Source: BOG-931 sp963761525 (GTDB lineage: Bacteria; Pseudomonadota; Alphaproteobacteria; Rhizobiales; Xanthobacteraceae). From it: 64,000 nucleotides of DNA. Under the pieces are notes generated by a model, which worked only from the letters and a program-made list of their open reading frames with translations, did not search any database and was not told where the DNA came from. The DNA lies in contig CAVXHG010000008.1 of assembly GCA_963761525.1 (NCBI GenBank), positions 1,488,001 to 1,552,000 on the forward strand, in the 5' to 3' direction. Below, in pieces: positions 7,267 to 16,336 of this stretch (its first letter is position 1; each line of letters opens with the position of its first letter). The translations under genes and the position numbers were made by a program.

Positions 7267-9669
7267 CTAAACTACACCCAAATGTCGGATCGGCCGGCCC
7301 GGCGCGATCGCTTCGGCAGCTGCGATAATGGCGCGCGCGTCGATGCCGTAGTGCGCGTAGAGATCTTCGATCGAACCGGTCTGCCCGAAATGCTCGACGC
7401 CGAGCGGCCGCGACCGATGACCGGCAACCGCACCAAGCCAGCCGAGCGTCGCCGGGTGACCGTCAACCACGCTGACGATACCGCAATGGTGCGGCAATCC
7501 GGCAAACAGCCGCTCGATATGGGAGCGGGCGTGAACCAGGCCACGCTCCTTGGCCCGCCATGCTGCGATCCAACCGGCGTTGAGGCGATCGGCTGACGTC
7601 ACAGCGAGCAAACCGACATCGCGGCGGTCTTCCGCCATCAGGCCGATTGCCTGGATCGCCTCAGGCGCGACAGCACCGGTATAGGCCACGACAACCTGGC
7701 AGTTCGGACCCGGCTCGCGCAGCCAATATGCGCCATCGACGATCGCCTGCCGCAGCTCGGGCGTCATGGCGCGCTCGATCTGCTCGATCGGCCGCGTCGA
7801 CAGCCGCAGATAAACCGAGCCGCCGGTTTCATCACGCAGCCAGTTGCGCTCCGACGCTTCGCCTTCTCCGCTTTTCTGGATGTAAGCGAACGCAAACGCC
7901 ATGATGACGGCGAGCTCATCGACAAAGGCAGGCTCGAACGACGCAAGGCCGTCCTGCGCGAGACCGATCAGCGGCTCGGCAATCGATTGATGGGCGCCGC
8001 CCTCCGGCGCCAGCGTCAGGCCTGACGGCGTCGCCACCAGGATGAAACGCGCATCCTGATAACAGGCATAATTAAGTGCATCGAGACCGCGGGCAATGAA
8101 CGGATCGTACAGCGTGCCGACCGGCAGCAACCGCTCGCCGTTGATGCTGTGCGACAGGCCGAGCGCCGAGAGCGCAACAAACAAATTCATCTCGGCAATG
8201 CCGAGCTCGAGATGCTGGCCCTTCGGCGAGAATTCCCAGTTGAAGGTCGAGGGAATGCGCTCGCTCTTGAACGTGTCGGCAAGCACCTCGCGGGCAAACA
8301 GGCCGCGCCGGTTCACCCAGGCGCCGAGATTGGTCGACACCGTAACGTCCGGCGATGTCGTAACGATGCGCGAGGCCAGCGGCGTGTCGCTGCGCGCGAT
8401 TTCATTGAGCAGCGCGCCGAAACCGTTCTGCGTCGCCATCTTCGGCTGGATCGGGACTTTCAGCTCGTCCGGCACGTCGATCGGCGCCGCCTGCAAGCGG
8501 CGCTCGCCGCCACCGGCGAACGGCAAGCGATCGAGAAACGCCTTTATCGCGTCGGCCGGCTGATCGAGGCCTTCGAACAAATCCCATTCATGGCTGGCCC
8601 GCACGTTCATCAAATTCTGGAATGTCTCCATCTGCGTCGGCGTCATCAGGCCGGCGTGATTGTCCTTGTGACCGGCGAGCGGCAGTCCGTAACCTTTGAT
8701 GGTGTAAGCGATGAAACAGACCGGGCGATCGTGATCGATGGCGTCGAACGCGTCGATGATGGCGCGCAGGTCATGGCCGCCGAGATTGTTCATCAGCTGT
8801 GCCAGTTCGTCGTCGCTGCGCGAGTCGATCAGTCCTGACACTGGGCCCTGATCGCCGATCTCGTCGTTAAGACGCTTCCGCCATGCTGCACCGCCCTGAA
8901 ATACCAGCGCCGAATAAAGCTGGTTCGGGCAGTTATCGATCCACTTCCGCAACACGTCGCCGCCGGGCTCGGCGAAGGCCGCCTGCTGCAACGTGCCGTA
9001 TTTGAGGACGACGACATCCCAGCCGAAATTGCGGAACAGGTTTTCGTAGCGCTCCCACAGGCCCTCGCGCACCACGGCGTCGAGGCTTTGCCGGTTGTAG
9101 TCGACGATCCACCAGCAATTACGCAGCCCTTGCTTCCAGCCTTCGAGGATCGACTCGAAGATGTTGCCTTCGTCGAGCTCCGCGTCGCCAAGCAGCGCGA
9201 TCATCCGGCCTTCAGGGCGATCAAGTCCCCAACCATGCGCGCGCACATAGTCCTGCACCAGCGACGAAAACAAAGTCTGCGCGACACCGAGACCGACCGA
9301 ACCAGTGGAGAAATCGACGTCGTCGGTATCCTTGGTGCGCGACGGATAGGACTGCGCGCCCTTGTAGCCGCGGAACGCTTCGAGCTTTTCGCGGCTCTGG
9401 CGCCCGAGCAGATATTGAATGGCGTGAAAGTTCGGCGCGGCGTGCGGCTTCACCGCAACGCGATCCTGCGGCCGCAGCGTGTGAAAATAGAGCGCTGTCA
9501 TGATCGCCGCGAGCGACGCCGACGACGCCTGATGGCCGCCGACTTTCACACCGTCGCTGTTCTCGCGCAGATGATTGGCGTTGTGGATCGTCCATGTCGC
9601 CAGCCACAGCACTTTGCGTTCAAGCGCAGTGAGGATCGGCAGATCGCGTGTGGGCGCGAAGGACGTCAT
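7267..9669 (-). CDS. Homodimeric-type 2-oxoacid dehydrogenase E1 (AceE/MdeB-like; transketolase-like)
   Basis: An 800-residue thiamine-diphosphate enzyme of the AceE fold. The TPP motif appears as GDAELDEGNIFES (residues 161-173) with DYNRQSLD (190-197) in place of the usual GDG...NN. HNANHLRENSDG near residue 29 and SVGLGVAQTLF near 123 are typical of this group. It is shorter than E. coli AceE (887 residues) and matches the MdeB-type alpha-ketobutyrate dehydrogenase E1 of Pseudomonas putida, which acts after methionine gamma-lyase. The divergent Lrp-type regulator at 9803 fits MdeR, which in P. putida controls mdeAB. No mdeA or E2/E3 genes are nearby. The substrate, pyruvate or 2-ketobutyrate, cannot be told from sequence. 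Confidence 0.85.
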   Translation of the reverse strand: MTSFAPTRDLPILTALERKVLWLATWTIHNANHLRENSDGVKVGGHQASSASLAAIMTALYFHTLRPQDRVAVKPHAAPNFHAIQYLLGRQSREKLEAFRGYKGAQSYPSRTKDTDDVDFSTGSVGLGVAQTLFSSLVQDYVRAHGWGLDRPEGRMIALLGDAELDEGNIFESILEGWKQGLRNCWWIVDYNRQSLDAVVREGLWERYENLFRNFGWDVVVLKYGTLQQAAFAEPGGDVLRKWIDNCPNQLYSALVFQGGAAWRKRLNDEIGDQGPVSGLIDSRSDDELAQLMNNLGGHDLRAIIDAFDAIDHDRPVCFIAYTIKGYGLPLAGHKDNHAGLMTPTQMETFQNLMNVRASHEWDLFEGLDQPADAIKAFLDRLPFAGGGERRLQAAPIDVPDELKVPIQPKMATQNGFGALLNEIARSDTPLASRIVTTSPDVTVSTNLGAWVNRRGLFAREVLADTFKSERIPSTFNWEFSPKGQHLELGIAEMNLFVALSALGLSHSINGERLLPVGTLYDPFIARGLDALNYACYQDARFILVATPSGLTLAPEGGAHQSIAEPLIGLAQDGLASFEPAFVDELAVIMAFAFAYIQKSGEGEASERNWLRDETGGSVYLRLSTRPIEQIERAMTPELRQAIVDGAYWLREPGPNCQVVVAYTGAVAPEAIQAIGLMAEDRRDVGLLAVTSADRLNAGWIAAWRAKERGLVHARSHIERLFAGLPHHCGIVSVVDGHPATLGWLGAVAGHRSRPLGVEHFGQTGSIEDLYAHYGIDARAIIAAAEAIAPGRPIRHLGVV

Positions 9670-9711
9670 GGCAGATCAATCCCGCGAACAGTGAGATATC
9701 ATGATCGTGCC

Positions 9712-9743
9712 TTTGCGGCCTCGCAAACAGCTACCAATCTTGG
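9712..9743. promoter_or_regulatory. Inverted repeats in the E1-regulator divergent promoter
   Basis: Between the two divergent starts, TTTGCG (9712-9717) pairs with CGCAAA (9722-9727), and CCAA-TC-TTGG follows at 9734-9743. Such dyads are plausible binding sites for the adjacent Lrp/AsnC regulator, which as a rule binds its own divergent promoter region. No closer match to a specific Lrp consensus was checked. Confidence 0.35.
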
Positions 9744-9802
9744 CTACAATGACTTCGGTATTGGCAGAAGTTTGCGCCAATAGACCTCTGAGGAGCGGAT
9801 TA

Positions 9803-10273
9803 TTGCCAAAAGAGACATTTGACGACATCGACAGGAAAATCCTCGCGGCCTTGCAGCAAGACGGCCGCATGAGTTTGTCCGACCTGTCCACCCGCGTCGC
9901 GCTATCGCCCTCGCCTTGCCTGCGGCGCATCCGCCGGCTGGAAAAAGCCGGCATTATCGCGCGCTACGTGGCTGTGCTCGATCAAGGCAAGGTCGGGCTG
10001 CCGGTCAGTGTCTTTGTCTCGATCAAGCTCGAGAGCCAGCGTGTCGAAGCTCTGGAGCGCTTCAAGAAGGCGATCGCGAAATGGCCGGAAGTCCTCGAAT
10101 GCTATCTGATGACCGGGCCGCGCGATTATCTATTGCGGATCGTCGCCGCGGATCTCGAAAGCTACGAGCGTTTCCTCAAGCAACGCCTGACCCGTGTCGA
10201 CGGCATTTCGTCGATCGAATCGAGCTTTGCGCTCGAACAGGTCAAATATTCACATGTACTGCCGATCGCCTGA
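9803..10273 (+). CDS. Lrp/AsnC family transcriptional regulator (MdeR-like)
   Basis: A 156-residue regulator: a winged-helix HTH (DDIDRKILAALQQDGRMSLS, then LRRIRRLEKAGII) followed by a ligand-binding RAM domain with the pattern VLECYLMTGPRDYLLRIVA. The start was set at TTG 9803 because AGGAG lies about eight bases upstream and the family normally begins close to the D-x-x-D-x-x-I-L helix; an in-frame ATG at 9749 would add 18 residues without a clear ribosome site. It is divergent from the AceE/MdeB-like gene, which it probably controls in response to an amino acid. Confidence 0.88.
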   Translation: MPKETFDDIDRKILAALQQDGRMSLSDLSTRVALSPSPCLRRIRRLEKAGIIARYVAVLDQGKVGLPVSVFVSIKLESQRVEALERFKKAIAKWPEVLECYLMTGPRDYLLRIVAADLESYERFLKQRLTRVDGISSIESSFALEQVKYSHVLPIA

Positions 10274-10311
10274 CGCACCGGACAGACAAGGCGAATGGCA
10301 AAGGAAATTCG

Positions 10312-10815
10312 CTATTCCAATTCCACCGTTTCGAAATCGGCCGGCAAGATGACCTCGAGCAATTCGCAATCTTCGGAATAGCCGAGCACGGTGTGTTTGA
10401 TCTTCGGCGGTTGCAGCCAGCATGAGCCTTTGCGCATGGTAACGACACCGGCGCCATCATACTCGGCCTTGATCCAGCCCTTGAGCACATAGACCATCTG
10501 AAAATCGACGTCGTGATAATGCCGCTTCGACACTTCGGCCGGAATGCACGGCGGCACCATCTTGATCACATGCGCACGCGCCAAGCCGTTGGTGGCGGCG
10601 GCGATGCCGAGATCGCGATATTGCGCGTAGCGGCGCAGCCCCTGCTCGAAAGCGTCCGGGCTGTGATGACTGGCGACAAAGGTCTGCTTTCGCGGCGCGG
10701 ACTTCGCTTTGGCCGATTTGGGCTTTGGTTTCGCGCGCGCCGCGATTTTGCGGCACGCCGGTAATCTGGCGGCGGGTTTGGCAGGTTTCCTGATCTTACG
10801 CATTGCCTTGGCCAT
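10312..10815 (-). CDS. Cupin domain protein with basic N-terminal tail
   Basis: A 167-residue product. The first 45 residues are Lys/Arg/Ala/Pro-rich and disordered-looking (MAKAMRKIRKPAKPAARLPA...). The rest is one beta-barrel cupin: RHYHDVDFQMVYVLKG holds the first metal-binding motif (H-x-H...E-like) and LQPPKIKHTVLGYSEDCELL the second, with its histidine. GGGAGGAG precedes ATG 10815. Such single-domain cupins bind a metal and a small ligand. No function is assigned. Confidence 0.72.
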   Translation of the reverse strand: MAKAMRKIRKPAKPAARLPACRKIAARAKPKPKSAKAKSAPRKQTFVASHHSPDAFEQGLRRYAQYRDLGIAAATNGLARAHVIKMVPPCIPAEVSKRHYHDVDFQMVYVLKGWIKAEYDGAGVVTMRKGSCWLQPPKIKHTVLGYSEDCELLEVILPADFETVELE

Positions 10816-10909
10816 CCGTACTCCTCCCGCGGTGAAAACAATCACGTGGCTGCAATAGTGTAGGACCCGCACTCGCGGGCCCGCAACCACAACCTGCCCG
10901 ACGCGACTA

Positions 10910-12134
10910 TTACTCTCTTTTCTCGACAACGAAATTGCCGATCGCACAGGCCGCCATCAGCACACTTGTTCCCAGGAACACGGCGCGCATGCCGATGTGG
11001 CCGCCGACGAAGCCTCCGGCGAGCGGTCCGACCACCTGACCGGCGTACTGCGCTGACACCGAATAACCAAGAATGCTGCCCGCAATACTCTCCGGCACAT
11101 TGTGCTGGATGACACTGGCCATGCATGGCAACAAGCCGCCGAGCGCCAACCCCATCAGGAAACGGAGCAGGACGAGTTGCCAGGCGCTGACCACGAAGGC
11201 CTGCGGGATCAACAGCAGTGCTGCGACGACAAGGCACGCGATGATGATCTTCCAGTGTCCGACACGATCAGCCAGTTTGCCCAGTCGGGACGACGATAGA
11301 ATGCTGCCCAGCGCTGCTGCTGACATGACAAGGCCGGCGACGAACGTCACCTGAGACGGTTCGACCAATGGGCGACATAGACCGTGATGATCGGCTCGAT
11401 CGACATCGTCGCGACCATCAGCAGCAGACCCGTCGTCAGCATGGCGACGATTGGCCGTTTGTCCGGAATCAGCGACCAGCCGCCCCGCTTGCCCGTGCGC
11501 GCCTTGCGCGGCCGCGCTTCTTCGCGGATCAGAAAGGTCGTAGCGAGGAAGGTGATGAAGATGACCCCGCCCGCGAGAAGAAAGGTTGAGCGGATACCGA
11601 TCAAGGGCGGCAGTACGCCGCCGATCAAAGGGCCGACCAGATTGCCGGCCATGATGCCGGAAGAGAGGACGCCGAGCGCCCAGCCGGAGCGTGCCCTCGG
11701 GGTTTGCGCGGCCACAAGCAACATGGAGCCCGACGAGTAGCCGCCGAGCAGGCCGGCCAGCAGCCGGAGCGCGGCCAGTTGCCAGACATTGTGGGCCATG
11801 CCGATCAGCGACATCGCAATCGCCATGCCGAGGCTGGCCCGGATCAGCATGAGCTTGCGGCCGTAGCGGTCAGCCAACCGCCCCCAAAGCGGCGCTGTCA
11901 GGGCAGCGCTAAAGAAGCTTGCGCCATAGGCGATGCCCGACCACTGCACGATGGCTGCATGATCCGTCACGCCGAGCTGCTCGACGTAAAGCGGCAGAAA
12001 CGGCAGCAGCAGCGTCATCGCCACGATCGTGGTGAACGAGCCGAGCAGGCAAATGATCAGGTTCCGCTTCCAGGGGCCTGCATCAAGTGCCGCTTCGCGC
12101 TTTAGCGCTGTGTCGGGGTATCAAGCGTGTCCAT
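10910..12134 (-). pseudogene. MFS multidrug-type transporter, broken by frameshifts
   Basis: The 5' part, from about 12134 to 11347, reads TLLLPFLPLYVEQLGVTDHA... through PIITVYVAHWSNRLR and then stops. The 3' part, from 11368 to 10910, continues directly as PSQVTFVAGLVMSAAALG... to the end. Joined, they form a 12-helix DHA1-type drug exporter of roughly 400 residues, with the conserved GRLADRYGRKLMLI loop and RSGWALGVLSSGIMAGNLVG in the motif C helix. A second frame change near 12105 separates the ATG at 12134 (MDTLDTP...) from LKREAALDAGPWKRNLIICL. The gene is inactive unless these are sequence errors. Confidence 0.8.
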
Positions 12135-12202
12135 TTTATCGCATGCCGATGAGGGTAAAGCTTCGCGCGCAATAAAGGCAGTCTAGCAGCGCGCGTCGCG
12201 CC

Positions 12203-13435
12203 CTAAGCCGCCTTCGGCCGCTGCACCAGGGAACCCCAGGTGAGCAGCGCCGCCGCAATCAGGATCACCGGGAACGCCATGTCGTTCACCGCGGTCCAGC
12301 CGTAACGCGCCAGCAGCGCACCGGACGAGAACGAGCCGATCGCCATCGAGCCGAAGATCAAAAAATCGTTGAACGCTTGGACTTTATTACGCTCGTGCGG
12401 ATCATGACATTCGGTCACTAATGTCGTCGCGCTGATGAACGCAAAATTCCAGCCGACGCCAAGGATCGTCAGCCCGACCCAGAAATTCCAGATCGCGACA
12501 CCGGAGAGCTCGATCGAAGCGGCGACGAGGATCAGCACGAGCCCGATCGCAATCATCCGCCGGGTACCAAAGCGGGCGATCAACGAACCGGTGATGAAGC
12601 TCGGCGCATACATGCCAACGACATGCCACTGAATGCCGAGCGCCGCCTCGTTCACCGAGTGGTTGCACATGATCATCGCCAGCGGCGCCGACGTCATCAT
12701 CATGTTCATCATCGTGTAGCTTGCGAGCCCGCAAACTGCTGCGACGATGAATTTCGGCTGCGCGACGATCGTCATCAACGGGCGCCCGTCCGCGAGTGAG
12801 TGCGATACGTTGGGGCGCGGAATTTTCACGAAGTGCAGCACGACCGCGGCGAGTATGGCGCAAGCCGATTGGGCGATGAAGGTCGCGGCGAACAGATAGG
12901 TCGGCCAGATATCCTTGGTGAAGATGACGAGCTGCGGCCCGAGCACGCCGGCAAACACGCCGCCGGCCAACACCCAGGCGACGGCTTTCGGCCGGAACTG
13001 CGGGCTCGCGGTGTCGGTTGCGGCGAACCGATAGGATTGATGTGCGGACGCGTAGAGGCCGCCGCACAGCGTGCCGACAAGCAGCAGCCAAAACGAGCCG
13101 GTGAGCACCGCCGACAAAGAGATAAAGCCGGACAGCGCACCAAAGATCGAACCGACCTGAAGCGCGAAGCGCCGTCCATAAGCTTTCGACAGCGCGCCGA
13201 CCGGGAGCGTGCCAAGCCACATGCCGCCGACCATGACGCTGATCGGCAACGTCGCCAGCGTCGCATCGGGCGCGAGCATCGATGCAATGATCGACGTCGT
13301 GGCGACAATCACCGTGTTGTTGCCGCCGGCGAGCGCCTGCGCCACGGCCAGCACCACGGCGTTGCGCGCCGCAAGCCGATCGTCGGTCAGGTCGAATGCA
13401 GGTTCGGCAACAGTTGGCTCGGCGATCACCGCCAT
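12203..13435 (-). CDS. MFS transporter, 12 helices
   Basis: A 410-residue major facilitator. The first loop carries MWLGTLPVGALSKAYGRRFA, the motif A region between helices 2 and 3. The middle holds a basic loop (VKIPRPNVSHSLADGRP). ECHDPHERNKVQAFNDFLIF sits before the last helices, as in multidrug/quinate-type MFS proteins. It is complete and distinct from the broken MFS gene just downstream on the same strand. The alpha-hydroxy-acid dehydrogenase gene starts 1.3 kb upstream on the same strand, so uptake or export of a hydroxy acid is possible but unproven. Confidence 0.85.
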   Translation of the reverse strand: MAVIAEPTVAEPAFDLTDDRLAARNAVVLAVAQALAGGNNTVIVATTSIIASMLAPDATLATLPISVMVGGMWLGTLPVGALSKAYGRRFALQVGSIFGALSGFISLSAVLTGSFWLLLVGTLCGGLYASAHQSYRFAATDTASPQFRPKAVAWVLAGGVFAGVLGPQLVIFTKDIWPTYLFAATFIAQSACAILAAVVLHFVKIPRPNVSHSLADGRPLMTIVAQPKFIVAAVCGLASYTMMNMMMTSAPLAMIMCNHSVNEAALGIQWHVVGMYAPSFITGSLIARFGTRRMIAIGLVLILVAASIELSGVAIWNFWVGLTILGVGWNFAFISATTLVTECHDPHERNKVQAFNDFLIFGSMAIGSFSSGALLARYGWTAVNDMAFPVILIAAALLTWGSLVQRPKAA

Positions 13436-13502
13436 GGACGACTCCCGGAACCTGTCCGTTCTAGCCGCCGAAGGCCAGCAAGACTACCTCGGCCGGTGCA
13501 GG

Positions 13503-14756
13503 TCAGAAGTGCAAGGCCCCGTTGTGGCGGATCACGACCGAGCGCGCTTCCTCCGGCGTCAGCGCGCCCAATTGGCCGAATGCCGCTTGGGTTTCCTCGA
13601 TCAGGATGTCGATGACGTGGCTCGCGCCCTCCTCGCCTAGCGCGCCCAGGCCCCATAGGAACGCCTTGCCGGCGAACGCCGCGGCAGCGCCGAGCGCGTA
13701 GGCCCGCACCACGTCGGTGCCGCTGCGGACACCGGAATCGTAGAGCACAGTGGCGCGGGTGCCGACCTGTTTGACGATCGCCGGCAGCACGTCGATCGGC
13801 GCCGGCAACGCGTCGATCTGCCGGCCGCCGTGGTTCGAGACAAACATGCCGTCGACGCCGAGCGACACCGCCTTCTCCGCATCCTCCGGATGCATGATGC
13901 CTTTGACGATCAGCGTGCCTTTCCAGCGGTCGCGGTATTGCGCGACCTCGTCCCAGGTGAACGCGCCACCCATCTCGCGGCGCGCGAACGCGATCATATC
14001 GTTGATGGAGGTGTTCTCGCCGGCGTATTTGCGCAAGTTGGAAAACCGCGGGATGCCGTTCTTGCGCAGCGCCATGGTCCACGCCGGCGACATCAGCATC
14101 TGTATCATCTTCGTGAGATCGGGATTGAAAGCGCCGCTGAGGCCGACCACGACTTCGCGCGCCCGCGTGGTGCGCACCGGAACGTCGAGCGTGAGCATCA
14201 GCGCGTGACAGCCGGCATCCTGGGCGCGCTTCGCCAGATCGAACCCGATGGCGTGATTGTTCTTCGCCGCGCGATAAAGCTGAAACCAGAACACGTCAGG
14301 CGCGAGCTCGGCGATGCGCTCGATGGTCGAGCAGCCAACCGTGCCGAGCGTATACGGAATGCGCGCCTTCTGCGCGGCGCGCGCGAGATACTCGTCGGCG
14401 CCCGGCCAGACGATCGCCGGACCGCCCATCGGCGAGACGCCAATCGGCGCGGCGTAGCGGCGTCCGAACAATTCCACCTCGCACGGCGGCAGCGCCGGCA
14501 TCACGCCATAGCGCGGCACCATCTCGACCGCGTCGAGCCCCGCCCAATTGCGCCGGATGCCGAGGTCGTCCTTGCCCGAACCGCCATCGCAATATTCGAA
14601 CGCAAAGTGCGGCAGCCGACGGCGCGCGCCGCGGCGCAGATAATCGATGGTCGGAAAACGCTTATAAAGCGCGGCGTAGCGCGGATTGGCGTTCTTGCCC
14701 ACATAGGGCTTGGGTTCCGCCACGGCGGCAGGTTTCAGGGCTGTCGTGTCATGCAT
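13503..14756 (-). CDS. FMN-dependent alpha-hydroxy-acid dehydrogenase/oxidase (LldD-like)
   Basis: A 417-residue TIM-barrel flavoprotein of the L-lactate / mandelate / glycolate oxidase family. Visible signatures: the entry AFEYCDGGSGKDDLG (residues about 50-64), APIGVSPMGGPAIVWPGADE (FMN binding), TLDVPVRTTRAREVV, GTLIVKGIMHPEDAEKA, the active-site SNHGGRQIDALPAPIDVL near 312, and YDSGVRSGTDVVRAYALGA (phosphate binding). The usual catalytic His and Arg lie in SNHGGRQ. GGGAG precedes the ATG. It ends 67 bp upstream of the MFS gene on the same strand, so co-transcription is plausible. The true substrate is unknown. Confidence 0.88.
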   Translation of the reverse strand: MHDTTALKPAAVAEPKPYVGKNANPRYAALYKRFPTIDYLRRGARRRLPHFAFEYCDGGSGKDDLGIRRNWAGLDAVEMVPRYGVMPALPPCEVELFGRRYAAPIGVSPMGGPAIVWPGADEYLARAAQKARIPYTLGTVGCSTIERIAELAPDVFWFQLYRAAKNNHAIGFDLAKRAQDAGCHALMLTLDVPVRTTRAREVVVGLSGAFNPDLTKMIQMLMSPAWTMALRKNGIPRFSNLRKYAGENTSINDMIAFARREMGGAFTWDEVAQYRDRWKGTLIVKGIMHPEDAEKAVSLGVDGMFVSNHGGRQIDALPAPIDVLPAIVKQVGTRATVLYDSGVRSGTDVVRAYALGAAAAFAGKAFLWGLGALGEEGASHVIDILIEETQAAFGQLGALTPEEARSVVIRHNGALHF

Positions 14757-14849
14757 GAGCGTTTCTCCCGAAGCTCATTATAGCCGTTCAAGCCGGCTTC
14801 CACGACATAGAGGTTCTGCGGACCGGCGAAGCGATCCATACCTGCGCCG

Positions 14850-15848
14850 TCAAAAATGACTGTAGGCCGGCCGCGCGAACGTGAGCGGCTTGCCGTCCCG
14901 GATGAAATGCGCGCCCTCACCTGCGGCGATGCGGCCAATCTCGGTGATCTCAACATCGACACTGAGCGCGGCGGCGCGGAACGCATCGAGCCGATCAGGC
15001 GGCAGCGTCAGGAGGATTTCGTAATCGTCGCCGCCGGTCAGGATCGTCTCGATCAGCGTGGGATCCGCGGCAAGCGCAGCCTGCGCCGCATCGGACAGCG
15101 GTACGCGCGCACTATCGATCTCAGCGGCGACGCCGGATGCACGGCATAGTTTAGCCAGATCGCCTACAAGGCCATCGGACACATCCATCGCGGCGGAGGC
15201 CTGGTTGAGAACCGCTTCCGCCAGCGCCGTACGCGGCTCCGGCAGCAGATAGCAAAGCTTGAGATAGTCGCTTTGTTCGGCCGAAAGCTGCCAGCGTTTT
15301 TCGAGGATATTGTCCTTGTGCTTCAACAGGCCGAGCGCCGCGTCGCCGATCGTGCCGGTTACCACGACCACATCGCCGGCCTGTGCAGTTGTCCGTCGCA
15401 CCATCTTGCCGTTCGGCACCGCGCCGAAGGCGGCGACCGTAATCGAGAGCGGTCCCGGCGTATGATCCGTGTCGCCACCGAGCAGCGGGCAGCCATAGTG
15501 CTCGGCATCAGCGCCAAGCCCATCGGCGAATGCCGCGATCCATTTTTCGTCGATCGACGCCGGCAGCGCGATGGAGAGCAGAAAACCGACCGGCCTGGCG
15601 CCCTTGGCGGCAAGATCGGATAAATTCATTCGCAATACTTTGCGGGCGATCAGACCGGGCGGATCGTGAGGAAAGAAGTGTACGCCGGCGATGACGCCGT
15701 CGGTGGTGAGCACCAGATCGCAGCCCGTGGGCGGCGTCAGGATCGCAGCGTCATCGCTCAGCCCGAATGCGCCGGGAGAAGTGGCAAGCGGCCGAAAATA
15801 CTTCGCGATCAAGTGGTCTTCGGCCGAGCCTTGGTCGGAGCGCGTCAC
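14850..15848 (-). CDS. thiL: Thiamine-monophosphate kinase
   Basis: ThiL phosphorylates thiamine monophosphate to the active diphosphate. The 332-residue product shows the AIR-synthase-like fold: FGLSDDAAILTPPTGCDLVL, VLTTDGVIAGVHFFP, NLSDLAAKGARPVGFLLSI, DTDHTPGPLSITVAAFG and ETILTGGDDYEILLTLP near the end, all typical of ThiL. It is the last gene of the glyA-nrdR-ribD-ribE-ribH-nusB-thiL run and follows nusB with only two bases between stop and start. This order is well conserved in alphaproteobacteria. Confidence 0.95.
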   Translation of the reverse strand: MTRSDQGSAEDHLIAKYFRPLATSPGAFGLSDDAAILTPPTGCDLVLTTDGVIAGVHFFPHDPPGLIARKVLRMNLSDLAAKGARPVGFLLSIALPASIDEKWIAAFADGLGADAEHYGCPLLGGDTDHTPGPLSITVAAFGAVPNGKMVRRTTAQAGDVVVVTGTIGDAALGLLKHKDNILEKRWQLSAEQSDYLKLCYLLPEPRTALAEAVLNQASAAMDVSDGLVGDLAKLCRASGVAAEIDSARVPLSDAAQAALAADPTLIETILTGGDDYEILLTLPPDRLDAFRAAALSVDVEITEIGRIAAGEGAHFIRDGKPLTFARPAYSHF

Positions 15849-15850
15849 GG

Positions 15851-16336
15851 CTACTGGCCGGTGAACTCGGCGGCGCGCATTTCGTGCGCAAGCTGATCGA
15901 GCACGGCATTGACCATGCCGGTTTCCTTGTCGTCGACGAATGCGCCCGCGACGTCGGCATATTCCGACATCACAACGCGGGCCGGCACGTCAGGGCGATG
16001 CGCCAGTTCGTAGGCGCCAGCGCGCAGCACCGCGCGAAGCACCGCCTCGATCCGCTTGAGCGGCCAGCCGCGGGTGAGCGCGCCGTCGATCTGCGGATCG
16101 AGCTTGCTCTGTTCGCGCACGACGCCACCGACGATGTCGCGGAAATAAGCAGACTCCGCCGGACGATATTGCGCGCCTTCGACCTCGCCGCCGAGCCAGT
16201 GGCTTTCGAACTCCGCCATGATGTCGTTAAGGCCGGTGCCGGCAAGATCCATCTGATAAAGCGCTTGCACGGCCGCGAGCCGCGCCGCGCCGCGCTGGTT
16301 GGCCTTACGATCATCGTTGGGCTTGGCGCCGACCAT
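15851..16336 (-). CDS. nusB: Transcription antitermination protein NusB
   Basis: A 161-residue NusB, which with NusE (S10) supports antitermination of rRNA transcription. The family pattern is clear: ARLAAVQALYQMDLAGTGLN at the N-terminus, YFRDIVGGVVREQSKLDPQI in the middle, and AYELAHRPDVPARVVMSEYA, IDDKE-like end (FVDDKETGMVNAVLDQLA). The stop of ribH and the ATG of nusB overlap at 16336. It lies in the riboflavin operon as in many Hyphomicrobiales. Confidence 0.95.
   Translation of the reverse strand: MVGAKPNDDRKANQRGAARLAAVQALYQMDLAGTGLNDIMAEFESHWLGGEVEGAQYRPAESAYFRDIVGGVVREQSKLDPQIDGALTRGWPLKRIEAVLRAVLRAGAYELAHRPDVPARVVMSEYADVAGAFVDDKETGMVNAVLDQLAHEMRAAEFTGQ

Noticed and set aside
14757..14849. 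Frame between the hydroxy-acid dehydrogenase and thiL
   Set aside because: About 28 codons without a start signal or known family; most likely leader of the dehydrogenase gene.
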